Of a DNA stretch of 64,000 nt, positions 23,192 through 35,296 are shown piece by piece (the stretch's first letter is position 1; every line of letters begins with the position of its first letter). The notes beneath the pieces were generated by a model that saw nothing but the letters and a program-made list of their open reading frames with translations, was not told the origin of the DNA and searched no databases. The stretch comes from Laetiporus sulphureus 93-53 (lineage: Eukaryota > Basidiomycota > Agaricomycetes > Polyporales > Laetiporaceae), in NCBI RefSeq assembly GCF_001632365.1, contig NW_024468546.1, positions 189,499 through 253,498 on the forward strand, read 5' to 3'. A program made the position numbers and the translations under genes.

Positions 23192-24138
23192 TCAGAGATC
23201 CGGGTCCGAGAAGGGCTCGACACTCGACGCGTGGAACAACGCGTAACGTTCACCGGAGGGCGATGGCAACGAGAAGGTGAAGGCCGGGAACACAGCTTGA
23301 GGCTCGGGTGTGGGAACCGTAGCCGGCACAGACGATACACACGGCGACGAGGGAGGAGTGGACGGCGCATTCGCGGCAGGAGATGCGGCATGCGTCGGCT
23401 CTGGAGTGCTCTCGCGTGAATGAACACGCTCGTTCGCGATGGTTTCCGCCAATGAATCTTTAGTCTAGTACATATTAACTATGATAAGCTTTCGTTGACG
23501 TCATCTGAGCAAAGATAACGTACCTTTTCGATTCGCCGGAGTTCGGGGGGCACGACGACCACCTCATCGTTCTCTCTCGCAGGAGAAAGCTCATCCAAGA
23601 GGGACGGCGCTTGCGCATAGGCCTCAGACAAGTCTGCCAAGGGCAAGACTGTGAGCTCCCAGCAACGCGCATCAATCATCACCTGCGACATATTTTCCCG
23701 TCGCAACAGTGCTGCCTCCACCTCCGCATCCTTCTCAACCCTCGGCGTCCGACGCGTCCTGCTTGAGCGGTTGTGGGTCGTGCCCCTCTTCCCGGCCGCG
23801 CGCTTCTTCTTGGCATTCTTCTTCGGCACCTCTACCGACACCAACGCGCTGCGCGACTTGCCATCCATCGACTCCTTCTGTTTCTTCGCAGGCGGAGCAG
23901 CCTGAGGCTTGGTTGATAGTGCGCAGGTCTTGCGTTTTTTGCAGCTTTGGCGCTCCGCGCTGGCCCGAAGGCCGGTAGCTGGATTGATATTTTCTTTGTC
24001 GGGAGAAAATACGAGGAGGGGGCCCTTAGAGGGGACGATGGAGACGGCCACGATCGTCGACATGTCGTTGACCAGGGATCGAGCAGGAGACGAGAAGCTG
24101 TCTTCATATGCTGCGAATGTGCGCACAGTCGTGGCCAT
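23192..24138 (-). CDS. Lysine-rich nuclear protein with KEN motif, unknown function
   Basis: Two exons, 23524-24138 and 23192-23464, giving 295 residues. Near residue 47 sits FSPDKENINPATG, a KEN box with the Pro context seen in anaphase-promoting-complex substrates. Basic clusters follow (CKKRKT, AKKQKE, KKNAKKKRAAGKR) that look like nuclear localisation signals, then an acidic helical segment with LTVLPLADLSEAYAQ, then a low-complexity Ser/Pro/Thr tail. I do not recognise a named family. A cell-cycle-regulated chromatin or nuclear protein is an inference from the degron and basic patches only. The single intron has canonical ends, and the acceptor was chosen to keep phase 0. Confidence 0.7.
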
Positions 24139-24518
24139 TTTCTAACGAATGAGGAGGTGATGACCGACAGATGCGACACCTGATGGGTGGCAGGGTATAT
24201 AGTGGAGGAAAGCTCCCAAGAGACGGTCGACGAGGGCAGGAGGGATGGGAACGGGGGGGACGAGCGAGTTATAGGCTGGCTCCTACATTCCCCACGAACT
24301 CCGCTGGCAGGCGAGATGTCACGGAGTTCGAAACTTCCGTGCGGACACGGTGGCTAAAAGAAACTGATATGGGCAAAACGCGATCACGTGACTATACTGC
24401 GACGCGTCGCACTTGCCACTTGTGGGCGTACAGGGAACGATATCCCTCTCGAATCGCCACCTCGCTTAATATTATCTACACCAAATCGATTCTATCGCAT
24501 GATTCTCAGACGCCGTTG

Positions 24519-24865
24519 ATGGATGCGAGTCTCGCATCAAGCCGGAGAGCCGATAATCCATCGTATGCGCTCAAACACTCATTGCCTGAGGATGCTTGCG
24601 CTCAAGGTGATCAAGACTTCACGAAGGTATGAGTTGCGAGAGCCCTTAATCTGAGCCTCAACCCGCTTTTGTTGCTATGGACTTCGGCCATCAGTCGTCG
24701 ACCACCAGCGGTTTCGGTCTGAGAGCACACAGGCGAGTTCTCGAAGAAGAAGAGTTGAAGGGAAGCCGAATGTACTCCAGTATGTAGGTGGGTTCCGTAA
24801 AGCATATGATGAGCGGCGAAACAAGAAGCTTGGGCAAGAAAACGTACTAACTTTGACACGCCAGC
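24519..24865 (+). CDS. Possible short spliced gene, unknown
   Basis: A weak model. Exon 24519-24626 (36 codons from ATG) joins 24695-24782 and then an exon beginning near 24864 that ends after MCRSCR and a TAA (about 24941). Introns have GTATGA/GTAGGT donors and CAG acceptors, and the second has a perfect CTAAC branch site. The product would be about 92 residues with a Glu-rich middle and a terminal C-x2-C. No family is recognised; it may be a truncated relic. The end coordinate is approximate and covers the part I can phase. Confidence 0.25.
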
Positions 24866-24999
24866 ATCCCACAAAAAGAGGACCGATGTGCACTGCTGGA
24901 TATGCAACGAGGCTTTATGTGCCGCTCCTGCCGCTAACGAGTGATGTTAGTTAATGCATGTAAAGGATCGTTCCGTTGCCAACCTGTATCATCAACCGT

Positions 25000-26200
25000 A
25001 ATTCAAGTCTATCGCGTTGAGGGCCACTATATCGTGGACGATGTTTCCTTGTACATCAAGTAAGCCACCACTGCCCTGCACGCAGATGCTAAACGCAGTC
25101 GATGACGTGGGTGGTATGAAGTGGAGAATGTGAACGCAAAGTATGTCTGCATTGAAGGCGTGAAGTCGAACAAGCCACGGTGCGGATGCTGAAGATACGA
25201 ATGCAATTGTAAGCATGCTTTACTCGTACGACTGCTACACAGCGCTTACAGCCTTGATCCTTCATGACGACGTGTATCTATGGACAGCTGATCACAATTG
25301 GGTTGGGATGTACGAATTTATGAAATGACACGTCGAACGTTGTGTCTTCTGCGCAGCTGCACACTCCATTTGGGGTTGGATATGACCTGTTCAAGACCGG
25401 AGTCTTCGTTCGCAAGGCCTACGCGGCTCGTCAAGTGCGTGCTCTCCTTGCGGCACCTGTACACTGCATAGATCAGTCCTCGGAGCTACAAGCGATGGAC
25501 AGAGAAGAAGGTCTTGATCACGTTGCTAACGACATTTTTGATCAAATGGAGACAGGAAAGCTTGATGCTGTCCTATCGCGGCCGTCCTCCCCTGTCGTCG
25601 GAGAGAACGGATATCCGCGTAGCTCCAAGCCTAAGCCTAATCAAAGGGCTGTCGCCGCTGCCTTCGTACTGCACATATGCTGCCTGGTTGGCACGTCACA
25701 GGCGACATACCCGACCCATTGCAGCGCATACAATCTCATACGCGCCGAACACCGACGTGACTAGTTCGTCAAATAATATCCGTACTTTGCAGACTCGTGC
25801 TGGGAAGATGGACCCTGGATGGTGCAGCATGTAATCTAAGCGACGAAAGTGCGGAGCCTATGCATCCCTCTTCACGGGATTATAAGGAACGACACATTTC
25901 CATTCTACCACAGGCGTTCTATATTGCCAACAAGAATAGCCAAGCGGCGGATGCGCACCAAGTACGAACAGAAAAAGAGGAGCGAGAAGATACGGATGCG
26001 GACGTCTCACCTCGTCCTGTCGCGTCGGATGACCACATACGACGCGTCGCTGCTACAACTGGTGGCTTAAAAGACGCATACCATCGAGTAAACAACTATC
26101 ACAACGATTAGCAGAGGCGAAAATGGAAAAGAGGGGTCGTAGACCTACGGTGTCGCGAAAGGGTGAATTGTAGATATGCACCTGATGCAACGTAGCTTTC
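25000..26200 (+). other. Fragmentary open frames, unassigned
   Basis: Open stretches at 25342-25764 and 25514-25834 overlap in different frames and contain phrases such as FGVGYDLFKTGVFVRKAY. They could be exons of a gene I do not recognise or a decayed one. No complete model could be built. Confidence 0.25.
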
Positions 26201-26535
26201 AGCGTTCTAATCACTCAACCTTCCATCGATGTTGTTTCCTGGCTTCGCATGGGGCTGTTATCGCATCCTGGCAGTCGAGCAGGTGCGAGACAGTTGTCAG
26301 GCATGAGTGAGTTGTGCATGAATTCAACTATGAAGCGCAGAGGAGGCCAGTTCTCTTTCGGCATTGCCCGACTTTACTGACATGGAAGCCATTCCGAGTC
26401 TTGGGGACTGGGCTCTCCTTGACCTTTGGACTTGCTCTTGCTCTTGACTTGCTTATTGTTGCATTAATCTTCTCTGGACTCAGGAGACTGTAGTTCCATT
26501 TCTTCTACGAAACACGCTGCTGGCATCCAACTCCC

Positions 26536-28141
26536 ATGGCTCAAATGGACTCGAGTCTCCGTGCTCGACACGATCGGGAACTAGTGAATACCATGCGTCC
26601 TGTCCATTTTGATGTGGTTCCTCACGATGCATAGAATGAAGCGGACCCTAGCGTCATCCCGACCGCCTCGGAGCCGGAGCAGGATGTCACCACCATTTCG
26701 CACGACCGGCTCACGCTGACTTGGCTCGAGATTCCTGCATGGCAGAGGGACAATGACTACATTCTGACGGGATACAGAAGGTCTGTTCTCTGCTGTACCT
26801 TAATCCCAGCACAAGAGAACTTGTGTTATCTTCCGCTATTCTCTTCAAAGTCAATCGTTACCGTGCTACGACCTGTCTGACCTTGAATCTTCCTGACAGA
26901 GCCCAATACAGCTGGCGCGGCTGCGCGTACTCGATCTTTGGATGTACGTGAGCTCTTTGAAGCATTGTACTCGTACTCCGACACCGGAAGTAAACTTATG
27001 GTGCACGTTAGATCTGCATAATGAGACTGGTACGTCCATTTCTTCGTTTTTGAAGCACACGTTCATGTTGCCTTCAGTGAACATCCAGACCCACCTCTTT
27101 GGCGCGGTCCTCTTTGCAGTCCTACTCAGCACATTCCAGCCAGTATACTTCATCCACTATGAGTCGACAAACTGGCTGGACTTCACAGTGTTCACTATCT
27201 TTTTGACGGCGGCTGTATTCTGTTTGCTCTCGAGTTCATTTTATCATACATTTTCTGTCCATTCCAAGGAGGTCAGTGTGAATTATTGCTTGATGACACT
27301 GTAGCAGTGCTGATCGCATCATTCGCCGGCATTGCCAATACAGGTGTCGTTGCGGTGCCACGCTGTAGACTACGCCGGCATTGTGGGTGAGCCAACATGA
27401 GCTCTCCAGTCGGCGATAATCATCACAACTCCGGTGATAGTTCTCACAGTGGGCTCGTTCTTCCCCTGCATCTACTATGAGTTCTACTGTGATACGGCGC
27501 TGCAAATGCTCTACCTTTCCCTAATCGTGCTCGTCGGTACAGGTATGCTTCCTACTTCCGTTCTCCGATCTACAAGAAGCTAAACGGCGCGCAACGGAAC
27601 CGCCCCCGTTGTCTAGGTGCCGCTTACATTGTTCTCAATCCGGAATATACCAAGCCATCGCACCGCGGCGCTCGAACGAAGGTGTTCATAGCGCTCGGGC
27701 TCAGCGCCATCTTCCCTGTCGGGCACGGCTTCGTCACTCATGGCCTGCAAAAACTCTGGTCGGAAATGGGATTTGGTTGGCTCATCGCTTCCGGGCTGCT
27801 CTATATAGCGGGTGCATTGCTCTAGTGCGTCGTCTCGCGTGCATTTCATCCGGCTCCGAGGAGACCGAGCAGAACGCTGACCTTTCTTTTCCCCTGTCTC
27901 CTTTCCCCTATGGCCACCATGTTCCCTTTTTCCTGTCGCCTGTGCCTCTTCTGCGCCGCGACGCGCGACGTGCAGCGCCAATCGTGTTCCGGAACGCTTC
28001 TCGCCGGGCACATTTGACCACTTCTTCGCGTCCCATCAGATTTTCCACGTCTGTGTCGTCCTGGCGGCGCTTGCTCATTACGCGTGCGTGCTGACCGCGT
28101 TCGATCATGCGCATAGCAGAATAGGATATTGCTCTTCCTGA
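26536..28141 (+). CDS. AdipoR / haemolysin-III-like 7-TM receptor (Izh family)
   Basis: Nine exons: 26536-26583, 26635-26780, 26900-26943, 27012-27029, 27078-27271, 27344-27386, 27441-27542, 27617-27824 and 27976-28141. Motifs in order: LTWLEIPAWQRDNDYILTGY, SWRGCAYSIFG, QTHLFGAVLF, SSSFYHTFSVHSKE, DYAGIV, LTVGSFFPCIYY, AAYIVLNPEY, HGFVTHG and FFASHQIFHV. The three histidine patches (YHTF and the HQIFH pair) are the zinc ligands of the PAQR fold, which has ceramidase-type or sterol/zinc-homeostasis roles in fungi. The 18-nt fourth exon is required for phase. An apparent in-frame TAG at 26632 is best read as the acceptor of a 51-nt first intron. Confidence 0.88.
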
Positions 28142-29454
28142 TAGGATTTGCGGCGCTCTGGTACTCTTGTTGCTCTACCAATAGATCATAGAATATAGAA
28201 GGTCATCCAACGTCGCTTCTGGTTGTATCGTTAAACTCTCCCGTCTCTGTCGCTGTCGTTGCGCGGATCGGCCTTGTGGATCTGCTGCTATTTTTTACGG
28301 CAAATCCGCCAATCTTCGTTAACAGGGACATCGGTTTGTGGCGTGGCGTGCGGCGTCAGACCTTGTTGCTGAGACATATACTGGGCCGGCTGCCGATTTG
28401 TTACCATGCCCTTTATTCGGGGCCCATTGAAAATCGCGCTCCTTGAGAATATTCCTTCTGCCCTTGCGCCGGAGCCTTGAAAATGTTCGTGAAGCTCACG
28501 GCATCCCGGCGAGATAACTCAACAGCGATGCTGTACGGATATACGTAAGTGTCGCGCGTTGAGAGAGCACCAGAGCTTATATTGACTGCTAGCTCTTCAG
28601 GACTCACGCAGGTCGGGCGATATGAACCATTCGGGCGATATGAACCATAAAGCGTCGAAATCACAGCGCTAGAGGCCCGAAATGCGTGGATCTAGCAATT
28701 TTTCATTTGTTGCTGTACACCGCCTCCACTTATTTCTACACCTGCCTTTTCAGGTCAAATGTGTTGGATGAAAGACGTTTGCGGAATTTGATCAAGGACA
28801 ATTGAATGATCATCGTGTCAATCACGCATCGGTCAATATATCAGGTAAATCGTTCATGACGCATCCATAGTACGTTTCGTATGAGCGCTTCAAACAAGCT
28901 GCACCGTCGAGTGGCCTCTACGCTCTTCATACTACAAGAATTTGCGTCTCGGAAGCGCTGCATTGTTCCTTTCGCTCTGTTCCAACACGCATGCGGGAAG
29001 TCTCAAACCATCTCCGATTTCAGTTGCTCTAGGCCTCGTCGCGGGATCGCCGGCAGAGGTGCTTCTTCAAAGGGTAGCAACGGAAACAACGGACGCATAA
29101 CTACGGGCAATCCACCTGTCTCACTCGGACGTCCCGAGCGCGATCATGCACTGGAGACTTCCTGCGCATGTCCGCTTCGTCCTGTAGACGCCCAGCGGAG
29201 CGCCAACGAGGATCCGTTGCAACGACGAGGGAACGTAAAATCAGACTTAAGTTTTTTCCTCCGAGTTCCGGGTGCCACATTGCGTCTTCTTTGCGCCAAC
29301 GTCTCGATCCAGACATGCAGAAATGATGGAGATGCGCTATCACCGGTCACCACGAGGTCAACGCAGAAGACCTTCGAGTTCGCCATAAATTGAATGGGTG
29401 GTGCGTTTGATGTTCCCTCAGAATCAAACTTTCAGTCCAGCGACAGAGCCGCAG
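28142..29454. other. Intergenic with one weak ORF
   Basis: An ATG-initiated frame at 28881-29393 (170 codons) is open but compositionally ordinary and matches nothing I know. A short 18-bp tandem repeat (CGGGCGATATGAACCATT type) lies at about 28614-28650. The rest is promoter-side sequence for the P450 gene. Confidence 0.35.
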
Positions 29455-31483
29455 ATGATTCATCCGTTGGGTCTTTTCGTCTTCTTAACGGCCTGGGTGC
29501 CCGAGCCACTTGCGATTAAGCTCGCGCTGGCGGTGCCGTCTGCGGCAATCCTCCTCTTTTTCTCTGCTCTCCTGACCCGCACGGAGGACAGCGGCGATGT
29601 ACCCGTTAGACTTTCAGTATGCCCGCTATTTTCAATCGCTCCGTTCTTCCGCAGGCGTTTCGACTTTCTCAAGAGAGGCTTCGAGGTAACCGGCGAGTCA
29701 ATATACCAATTCAAGCTCCTAACAGTGCGTTTTTTTTTGCTATCCTGGCGGTGCACATACTAACGGGATGCTCTTCCAGAAAACTATCACTGTCGTCTCC
29801 GGTCCAAAGGCCAGACATGACTTCTTCGCGGCGAAGGAACTCGACCTCAACGCGGGCTTTCAAGCCCTTTCTGCGACTATCCCTCACATACCAGGCCTGG
29901 CGTCGGATTTGGGCAAGCGCAGGATTGCACTGATACATCGCAGGCTGGCCGCGGCACAGAGCAGCGAACGGCTCGAACAACGTGAGGCGAACCTAGATTC
30001 TGATGATAGTCATCGGCACAACTAATTTTTCTCAAGTCATCCCTCAAATTCTAGATGATGCCTGGAGAATAATGGATTTGTGGGGACGACCAAGAAAGAT
30101 TGATCCTTTTGTTGCAATACCGCAGGTATGCCGCTACAATCTTCCATCTACACAAAGGTCACGCATAACGTTCTCTCCTTCTCATAGATCACCTTTCAGA
30201 CAAACCTCCGCTCTCTCACCTGCGCCGAGCTCGCAGACGATGCACTACTTGGTGCGCGGCTCAAGCAGCTATACGACACGCTCGACACTGCGACTACTCC
30301 GGCCAGCGTGTTGTTTCCGTGTTTTCCCACCCCGAACGCGGTAAGACGAGTGCTGGCATCGAGAGCGATTTATAAGATCGTCGGCCGGGCAATTGACGGG
30401 AGGATCAAGGGGGAAAGCAGGGGGAGCGACGATACGTTGCAAATGTTGGCGGAATGTGGAGATGAGAGGATAGTGATGATTGGGGTAGGCGGCTCATATC
30501 TATCGTTCGCAGGGGAATTTGTGCTAATGCGTTGTAGTTTATCATGGGCCTGCTTGTCGCGGGTGCGCGATCGACGGGGGCGACCGGTACGTATTCGTTA
30601 ATCGGCACCTAGATCAATCAGTGCGCTGATTATAACCTCGTGCACAGCGTCATGGCTAGTCACCTTCCTGGCGGGGCATCCCGAATGGTTGGCGAAAGCA
30701 AGAACAGAACTCCTCAACCTCCTGCTCGAGCATGGCGCCCCACTACCCTCCTCTTCTCTTCCGCAATTTCCGTCACGGCCACCAACGACATCTTCTACAC
30801 CACTATTCACTCCCGCGCATTCCCCATCTCCTTGCCCACCCAACGCGTCCGACTTGATGTCCTCACACCCTCCCACCAACATCGCCTCTCCCTGTTTCCT
30901 TTCCGCCTCTCTCGCCTCCCTCCCCCTGTCGGCCTGGGAATCCCATACGCCGATCCTCGACGCCGCCATCCGCGAGACACTCCGGCTCGCACAACCTCAC
31001 GTCGCGCTTCGCCAGCACACCGGAGCGCACGATATTCACGTGGGCGGGCGGAGGGTGCGCCCGGGTGAGTACGTAGTGTATCCGCTCGCAGATGCCCATC
31101 TGGTCGAGGGGACGGGCAGCTGGGAGCCGGGAAGGTGGATGCGTGGAGGGAAGGGGGACGGAGGAATGGAGTGGATTGGCTGGGGCGCGGGTGAGTGAAC
31201 TTGCATTGCACTCTTGACAGTACGTGAGACTGATTTTGGCTACTTTTTTCTTCCAGGTCGGACGCCTTGCCTCGGCCAGCGGCTCGCGCGACTACAGCTC
31301 AAGCTCGTCGCGGCGCTGTTCGTGCTTGGATTCGAGCGTCTGCGCGTCGAAGATGGAAGCGGGCGCATGTTGGAGGGTGCGGAACTGCCTGAGCCGGATT
31401 GGAATGATCTGCTAGGATGTAAACCGAAGGGAAAGGCGTGTTGGCTGGGTTGTGAGAGGTCGGAGGATGATAGTCGGTGCTGA
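29455..31483 (+). CDS. Cytochrome P450 monooxygenase
   Basis: Seven exons: 29455-29724, 29780-29981, 30037-30125, 30188-30484, 30538-30586, 30648-31190 and 31257-31483, encoding 558 residues with consistent phase. A hydrophobic N-terminal anchor (about residues 5-40) is followed by FRRRFDFLKRGFEVTGESIY, the I-helix LLVAGARSTGATASW, the EXXR motif in AIRETLRLAQPH, and the haem loop GWGAGRTPCLGQRLARL (Cys thiolate). It matches a P450 group common in agaricomycetes, sometimes labelled sterol-demethylase-like; the substrate cannot be read. Unusual features are a Ser/Pro-rich low-complexity insert before the K helix (about 30710-30910) and a shortened segment before the haem loop. Confidence 0.85.
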
Positions 31484-31946
31484 GCGCTGATCTCCAGGCT
31501 ATAGTTCTGGCATCATTCAGGATTGTATTCGTTAGCTGTTACATGGACGGACTATGTTCGCCATTCAAAATCTCGCCTTACGTCTCCGCCTGACATGCTG
31601 CACTCCAATCTAAATTTATGATGCGCACAGATTACATTGCAGTCATTCGAGTGATGTGCAGAAGAACAGAGATACATAGATGGCGATGACCAAACTAGCG
31701 GACAACAGACCAGCGAGCGCGGGACGCATGGCACAGACGCAAGAGCGGATAGATAAAGGTTTTTGACGGCGCATCTGGAGAAGAATAGGATAGAAAGGGA
31801 TGAGACCGCAGCCTCCTCTGCCACCTCGACCTCCACTTCCAACAGCGTCAATCCTGCTCTGAATCATAATCCACCCGCGCTCCCAGCCGCTCTTCCTCGC
31901 CCTCCCCTCCTCTTTCTCGCTCCTCCATCCCAACTCCTACTCCAGG

Positions 31947-32707
31947 TTAATTGAGGTCCTCAATGCCCGTCTTCTCTGCGGGCTTGTCCTCCACCTGGTC
32001 AAAGTTCTCGACGAGATCAGGCACATCGTCGTCGTCGTCCGCTCCGGCAGCGCCCGCGTTCGGTGCGCGTTGTTGGCTCTGCTGGATCGCCTGATAAGAC
32101 TCAGCGAGCTTGCGGAGCGACGCGAGCGAGTCGGGTCCAAGCTGGTTTAGGATGCCTGGCACGAGCTCGGTGAGCTCCTTGACGTGCCCTGCGCCGTACA
32201 CGGCGAAGGTGTTGGCGCTGACCGCGGCATGCACTAGTGGATGAACGGTGTGCGAAGGAGAGAATGAGCAGGTGTGTTTCAGCTAGATCTCAGGATAACC
32301 GACGGCCCGCGGAGCGCGCGGACGATGCAAGCATTTCAAAGCAAGACTCCCGTCGGATCGCCCGTGCAAAATCCGGGCAGTCGGCCGCAAAAGACGCAGA
32401 AATAACATCGCGTACCTTTCGGTGCAGAAAAGTGCAGCACGTTCCCGTCCTCCCTGAACATGTTCACCTCCTCAACTCCGGGGATCGGCTGGACATTGAG
32501 CTTCTTAAGTGCGCCCTGGAGCTTTTTGTCGTCCTGCGCCGTAGAGGACTTCGTCTTGCGCACGATCTTGCGGCGCATCGTGCCCTTTCCACCTGCGCGT
32601 CGCGGTCACCATTCTCTTACTCGTCCCACCACAATTTTGAACTCGTGCTCACCGATCCTGTTCGCCGCGGCCTGCGCCTGTAGCTTCGCGAGTTTAACAG
32701 GGTCCAT
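31947..32707 (-). CDS. EGD1: Nascent polypeptide-associated complex beta subunit
   Basis: Three exons on the minus strand: 32653-32707, 32416-32592 and 31947-32233; 172 residues. It begins [20 protein letters not shown], with the basic ribosome-binding segment [10 protein letters not shown], then the NAC domain ([34 protein letters not shown]) and an acidic tail with [14 protein letters not shown]. This is the BTF3/Egd1 partner of NAC alpha, which shields nascent chains at the ribosome exit. It is transcribed divergently from the acetyltransferase gene, with 259 bp between starts. Confidence 0.96.
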
Positions 32708-32966
32708 GATGCGTCGTGCGGTCGTTGGCGGGGGCGGCGGGCCTTATAGTGTGCTAGTGGTTTGTGGAAGAGACGAATTAAGGTTTTCACACAACACGGC
32801 AATACAAAACACTGTGCGCGCCACAATTATAAGCGCTCATTGTATATGCCGCATGGTCGCGCTGATGCCAATATGTAAACTGACTCGGGACGGCACACCG
32901 TGCGTAAAGTATATAAGGTAGAGTCTTGAGGTGATTGTTCCTGGAGCAGCTTGCACTCGGACTACT

Positions 32967-33874
32967 ATGTCGAACACCACGTTCTTTATTCGCCCGGCTC
33001 AGGTCGAGGACGTGGTGCGCACATCACAACTTGCCTCGGTCGCGTCATTCACCACAAATTCTACCACTCTGCACAGGACTCCATTTTTCAGCTGGTCGTC
33101 GCGCTCGTAGGTCCTCGCCCTTACCCACGCGTCTGCACCTTCTGAGAGTGAGCAGGCGACGTACGAAAAGGCCGCGGACTCGGTCAAGGCGACGCCCGAG
33201 TTGGTTAGTGTCATGCACTCGTTCTGTTCCTCTCTGCCCAGCTGCCTCTCATATGCACAACGTCTTCCCTTCCACCACAATCTGACGTCCCACAGCTCCG
33301 CCAAAACCTCTTCTCCACGCCATACGCACACACGCTGCTCGCCTTCGCCGGCTCGCCGGACAGCCCGGGCGCAGCCGTTGGTATGGCTCTCTACTTCTTC
33401 AACTATTCCACCTGGACCGGAAAGCCCGGACTCTATGTGAGTGCCTTCTCGCTTCCAATCACGGGGCGTGATTTAACGCGGAATGATGGTATGAGCAGCT
33501 GGAGGACCTGTACGTCGAGCCCGAATACCGCAGTGCGGGCATCGGCAAGGCACTCTTCTCCGAGTTGGGAAGAGTCGCACAGGAACGGGTGAGCCTCCCG
33601 AGCCGTCTCTCCCATCCCCAACGTTCTACTCATTCGAATCTCCCTTGCAGAACTGCGCCCGGATGGACTGGTCCGTGCTCAAGGTACCGTCCATGCTGCC
33701 CTCACCAAACCATACTGATTGAATATAATCACTCACCTTCTGCAGTGGAATCAACCCTCGATCGACTTCTATGAGAAGCGGCTGGGCGCGACGGCTATGT
33801 CCGAGTGGATGGGCATGCGCTTGGACGAGGACGGGATCGAGCGGCTTAAGCAGCTCGCGCCGAATGCGACTTGA
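32967..33874 (+). CDS. GNAT-family N-acetyltransferase (diamine-acetyltransferase-like)
   Basis: Seven exons: 32967-33014, 33092-33106, 33147-33203, 33296-33436, 33499-33588, 33651-33683 and 33746-33874; 170 residues. Motifs: MSNTTFFIRPAQVEDV, YEKAADSVKAT, MALYFFNYSTWTGKPGLYLE, then the acetyl-CoA loop VEPEYRSAGIGKALFSEL (R-x-x-G-x-G) and WNQPSIDFYEKRLGA. The layout matches small-molecule acetyltransferases related to spermidine/spermine and thialysine acetyltransferases. The second exon has just 15 nt and is needed to restore the alpha-1 helix. The substrate is inferred from family only. Confidence 0.88.
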
Positions 33875-34114
33875 TGCATGGAGTAGATGTCTTGTATTTA
33901 TCTCTAAAGAGAGAGCAAGAGAAAAGAAACCAGCAGTTTCTCCCGGACACGCATATGAGCGACGGAACACCAGTCACTCTCAAACGCGCATGTGCTTCGT
34001 CATGATTGGCATTGCAATTGGTGGTATGATATGATAGCTGTAGGGCGGATGTGATGGTGGTAAAACGAAGAAAGCAGTAAGATGCAACACGACCCCCCAG
34101 GAGGATTATAACGG

Positions 34115-34880
34115 TCATACACCATCGTAGCTCGCACCGCCCGCCTATCGTACCCGTCAGAATGCTCAACAGCATGGCAGCGGGCAGGGCGTACCTTCCG
34201 CAACCGTACGATGATGGGCTCCTCCTCAAGGTCACCCTTCTCCCTTGCCGGGACCTCGATAGAATAGGCGCGCAGTATCGACTTGACGTCTGCGGCGTGC
34301 ACCGAGATCTGCGCGAATCCAGACCGAATATTAACCACCCTCGCCACACCTACAGTCGCTGGCATTTGGTCCGTAGACTTACCTTCGCCCTGCGCATGAT
34401 CTTGCACCCCGGCCCAATCCAGACGACGACGATGAACTTTTCGCGCTTGGACTCCTTGTCGTTCGCGTACTGGACGCGCACATACGCAAAGGACGCATGG
34501 GAGTCGTCGAGCGCCTCGCGCAGCTCGGCCAGCCCACCCGTGCCAGTCGCGGTGAGCTGAAGCTTGTCCGAACGGTCGGACTACGCGCAGGAACACAAAG
34601 TGTCACACAGCGGAAATAGTCGGTGTGATTCGAGTTGTGTCGATGAGGTGTGTGAACAATGGGAAGCGTGGTGGACGTGAACGTGAATTGGGACGATCGA
34701 TGAGCGACGCATACATGCATACGAGGCCAAACGCACCTCGTAGTCCAGCAGCAGCCAGTTCGTCTCTGTCTTGTCCGAGCGGACGTCCTGGTACGCTGTT
34801 GACGCATATCAGCCTCTGCGCTCGTAGCAGCAGATGGTTGGCGCACCTTCGTCGATCTTTGGATCCGAGACGTCGGCCAT
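34115..34880 (-). CDS. Coactosin (ADF-H actin-binding protein)
   Basis: Five exons on the minus strand: 34847-34880, 34737-34795, 34383-34580, 34195-34308 and 34115-34144, giving 144 residues. Sequence landmarks are ETNWLLLDYE, LRDALDD-type helix LREALDDSHASFAYVRVQY, FIVVVWIGPGCKIMRRAKV in which the final residue changes after splicing, SVHAADVKSILRAYS, and the terminal AGGASYDGV. This is the single ADF-homology domain of coactosin, which binds filamentous actin and counters capping. The last exon is ten codons including stop. It is divergent from the RRG9-like gene (416 bp between starts). Confidence 0.93.
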
Positions 34881-35296
34881 TGCGGAAGAGGTGGTAAGGA
34901 AGCGAGAAGGAGAAGAAGAGCAAGGAAGGGGAGGGAGACGAGGAGAGAGACGAGGAAAGCGGTGATGAGCTGTGAGTGAGCGCGTGTAGCAATGCGTGAG
35001 CCGATCGGTCAAACAGCCGGCCATCGCCGCGCGTACGAGCCGCGTGTGGCTGATAATGTTCAACAGCCCATGTCCTTCCGCCTTCTGAACATCACTTTTC
35101 GAGAGAAGGCGAGCGGATTAGAGTGGTTTTAAATGTCATTTGTGACCTGAAGAGTTGGGTTGAGGAAAGGACCGACACTCTGCTGGGATGATCCTACTCG
35201 ACTACCGTATTTGGGTGATATTTGTCCCAAATCAGGTGGCAGGGTTTGAAATATTGCTTGACTCTCACCCTCGCTGCATCTTTGGCTCTGCTCATC

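Noticed and set aside
23066..23419. Plus-strand Arg-rich ORF
   Set aside because: Antisense of the second exon of the KEN protein gene.
26632..26634. In-frame TAG making the AdipoR-like gene a pseudogene
   Set aside because: A 51-nt intron with GTGAAT donor, CTCAC branch site and this TAG as acceptor keeps phase, and all eight downstream exons are intact.
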